5,762 bases of DNA from NCBI GenBank assembly GCA_030681635.1, contig JAUXRT010000160.1, forward strand, positions 1 to 5,762. Reading direction: 5' to 3'. The DNA comes from Reyranella sp. (lineage in GTDB: Bacteria; Pseudomonadota; Alphaproteobacteria; Reyranellales; Reyranellaceae). Shown here piece after piece: positions 4,846-5,762 of this stretch; within the stretch, counting starts at the first letter, position 1, and each line of letters begins with the position of its first letter. Both the position numbers and the translations under genes were made by a program. The notes under the pieces are model-generated. The model was given only the letters and a program-made list of their open reading frames with translations, searched no databases and had not been told where the DNA came from.

Positions 4846-5762
4846 ATGAAGGCCATGATCTGCCGCCAATGGGGCGGCCCAGAAGACCTGCGACTGGAAA
4901 CCATTGAGCCCGTGCCGCTCGAGTCCGGACAGGTCCGCATCAAGATTCGCGCCGCCGGCGTGAGTTTCGCCACCACCCTGATCATCGCCGGCAAGTACCA
5001 GCGCCGGCCGCCCTTCCCCTTCGCACCGGGCACCGAGGCCTCAGGCGTCGTGACCGAGGTCGACCCGGCCTGTCGGCGCCTCAAGGTCGGCGACGAGGTG
5101 GTCGCCGCGCTCGATTGGGGCGGGCTCGCGGAGGAAGTGGTGGCGCACGAGGTCAGCGTCTTCCCGAAGCCGAGCAATCTGGGCTTCGTCGAGGCGATCC
5201 AGCTCGCCATCTCCTACCCGACCTCGGCCGGCGCACTGACCTGGCCGATGGCGCTGGATGTCCAGAAGGGCCACACCCTCCTGGTCCATGCGGCGGCGGG
5301 CGGCGTCGGCATGGCCGCGGTCGAGATCGGCAAGATCCTGGGGGCCACGGTAATCGCCACGGCCGGCGGCGCGCGCAAGACCGAATTCGCCAAGGCGCAC
5401 GGCGCCGATCATGTGATCGATTACACCGCCACCGATTACCGCGAGGAAGTACTGAAGCTGACCAACGGTCGCGGCGTCGACCGCGTCTACGATCCGGTCG
5501 GCGGCGACGTCTTCACCCAGTCGCTGCGCTGCATGGCGGTCGAGGGCCGCATCTGCCCGATCGGTTTTGCCGGCGGCACGATCCCGCAGATCCCGGCCAA
5601 CATCCTGCTGGTCAAGAACCTGGCCGTGACCGGCTTCAACTATGGCTATTACGTCGGCTGGAGCCCGCACGATGCGCGCTTCGAGGAAGCGGACCGCACC
5701 TTCGCCCTGATGGACCGTATTCGCGGCTGGTGCGAGGCGGGGCTTTGCCGGCCTCACGTCGA
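4846..5762 (+). CDS. NADPH:quinone oxidoreductase-like MDR protein, 3' end cut
   Basis: This zinc-independent member of the medium-chain dehydrogenase/reductase superfamily typically reduces quinones or α,β-unsaturated ketones or acyl-CoAs with NADPH. 305 residues are visible; family members run to about 325, so roughly 20 are missing at the right edge. The GroES-like half includes MKAMICRQWGGPEDLRLE (1-18) and PFAPGTEASGVVTEV (58-72). The Rossmann half has VHAAAGGVGMAAVEIGK (147-163) with the AAGGVG nucleotide-binding turn, then GADHVIDY (186-193) and VYDPVGGD (214-221). No zinc-ligand cysteine set is present. At the usual NFxD active-site segment it reads SFAT (40-43), so the common Asn and Asp are replaced. 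The start at 4846 follows GGAG (4834-4837) with 8 nt spacing; the ATG at 4841 runs into a stop after two codons. It is the third gene of the P450-thiolase operon. Confidence 0.92.
   Translation, partial: MKAMICRQWGGPEDLRLETIEPVPLESGQVRIKIRAAGVSFATTLIIAGKYQRRPPFPFAPGTEASGVVTEVDPACRRLKVGDEVVAALDWGGLAEEVVAHEVSVFPKPSNLGFVEAIQLAISYPTSAGALTWPMALDVQKGHTLLVHAAAGGVGMAAVEIGKILGATVIATAGGARKTEFAKAHGADHVIDYTATDYREEVLKLTNGRGVDRVYDPVGGDVFTQSLRCMAVEGRICPIGFAGGTIPQIPANILLVKNLAVTGFNYGYYVGWSPHDARFEEADRTFALMDRIRGWCEAGLCRPHV

Noticed and set aside
3825..5210. A 461-codon minus-strand open frame opposite the thiolase and MDR genes
   Set aside because: It shows no recognisable motif, lacks a fold-like pattern and spans two well-supported genes on the other strand. 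Long antisense frames are common at this GC content.

Overview
The window is GC-rich, densely packed bacterial chromosome with short intergenic gaps. GC-biased codon use and the mix of gene families (LivM-type permease, crotonase, bacterial P450, SCP2-type thiolase) suggest a metabolically versatile alphaproteobacterium, perhaps a Reyranella- or Bradyrhizobium-like soil or freshwater organism. That placement is inferred from style, not from a marker gene. There are seven protein genes, two of them cut by the window edges. I see no RNA gene, insertion sequence, CRISPR array or phage gene.

Layout: (1) At 2-406 (+) is the C-terminal part of a LivM-like ABC transporter permease. (2) It converges on a minus-strand block read right to left: a TetR-family regulator (1802-2335), a GNAT acetyltransferase 17 bp downstream (1362-1784), and after a 134-bp gap a crotonase-fold acyl-CoA enzyme (436-1227). 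The convergent 3' ends of permease and crotonase lie inside an 18-bp tandem repeat that supplies both stop codons. (3) Between tetR and the divergent plus-strand block is a 58-bp regulatory region. It carries an 8-2-8 bp perfect inverted repeat, the likely TetR operator, placed between the -35 and -10 elements of the apparent tetR promoter. (4) The plus-strand block is a cytochrome P450 (2394-3617), an SCP2-type thiolase (3630-4832) and a zinc-free MDR NADPH:quinone oxidoreductase-like enzyme (4846 to beyond the right edge). Its genes are 12-13 bp apart and almost certainly form an operon.

How they may work together (inference): the regulator would repress itself and the P450 operon until a ligand, possibly an acyl-CoA, appears. 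The P450 would hydroxylate a hydrophobic substrate. The crotonase and thiolase would act on CoA-thioester intermediates, and the MDR enzyme would reduce an enone or quinone-like intermediate. The substrate cannot be read from the sequence. The most notable points are the operator and apparently leaderless tetR promoter, the repeat that ends both convergent genes, and a crotonase that lacks both hydratase glutamates but keeps an aspartate at the isomerase/dehalogenase position.
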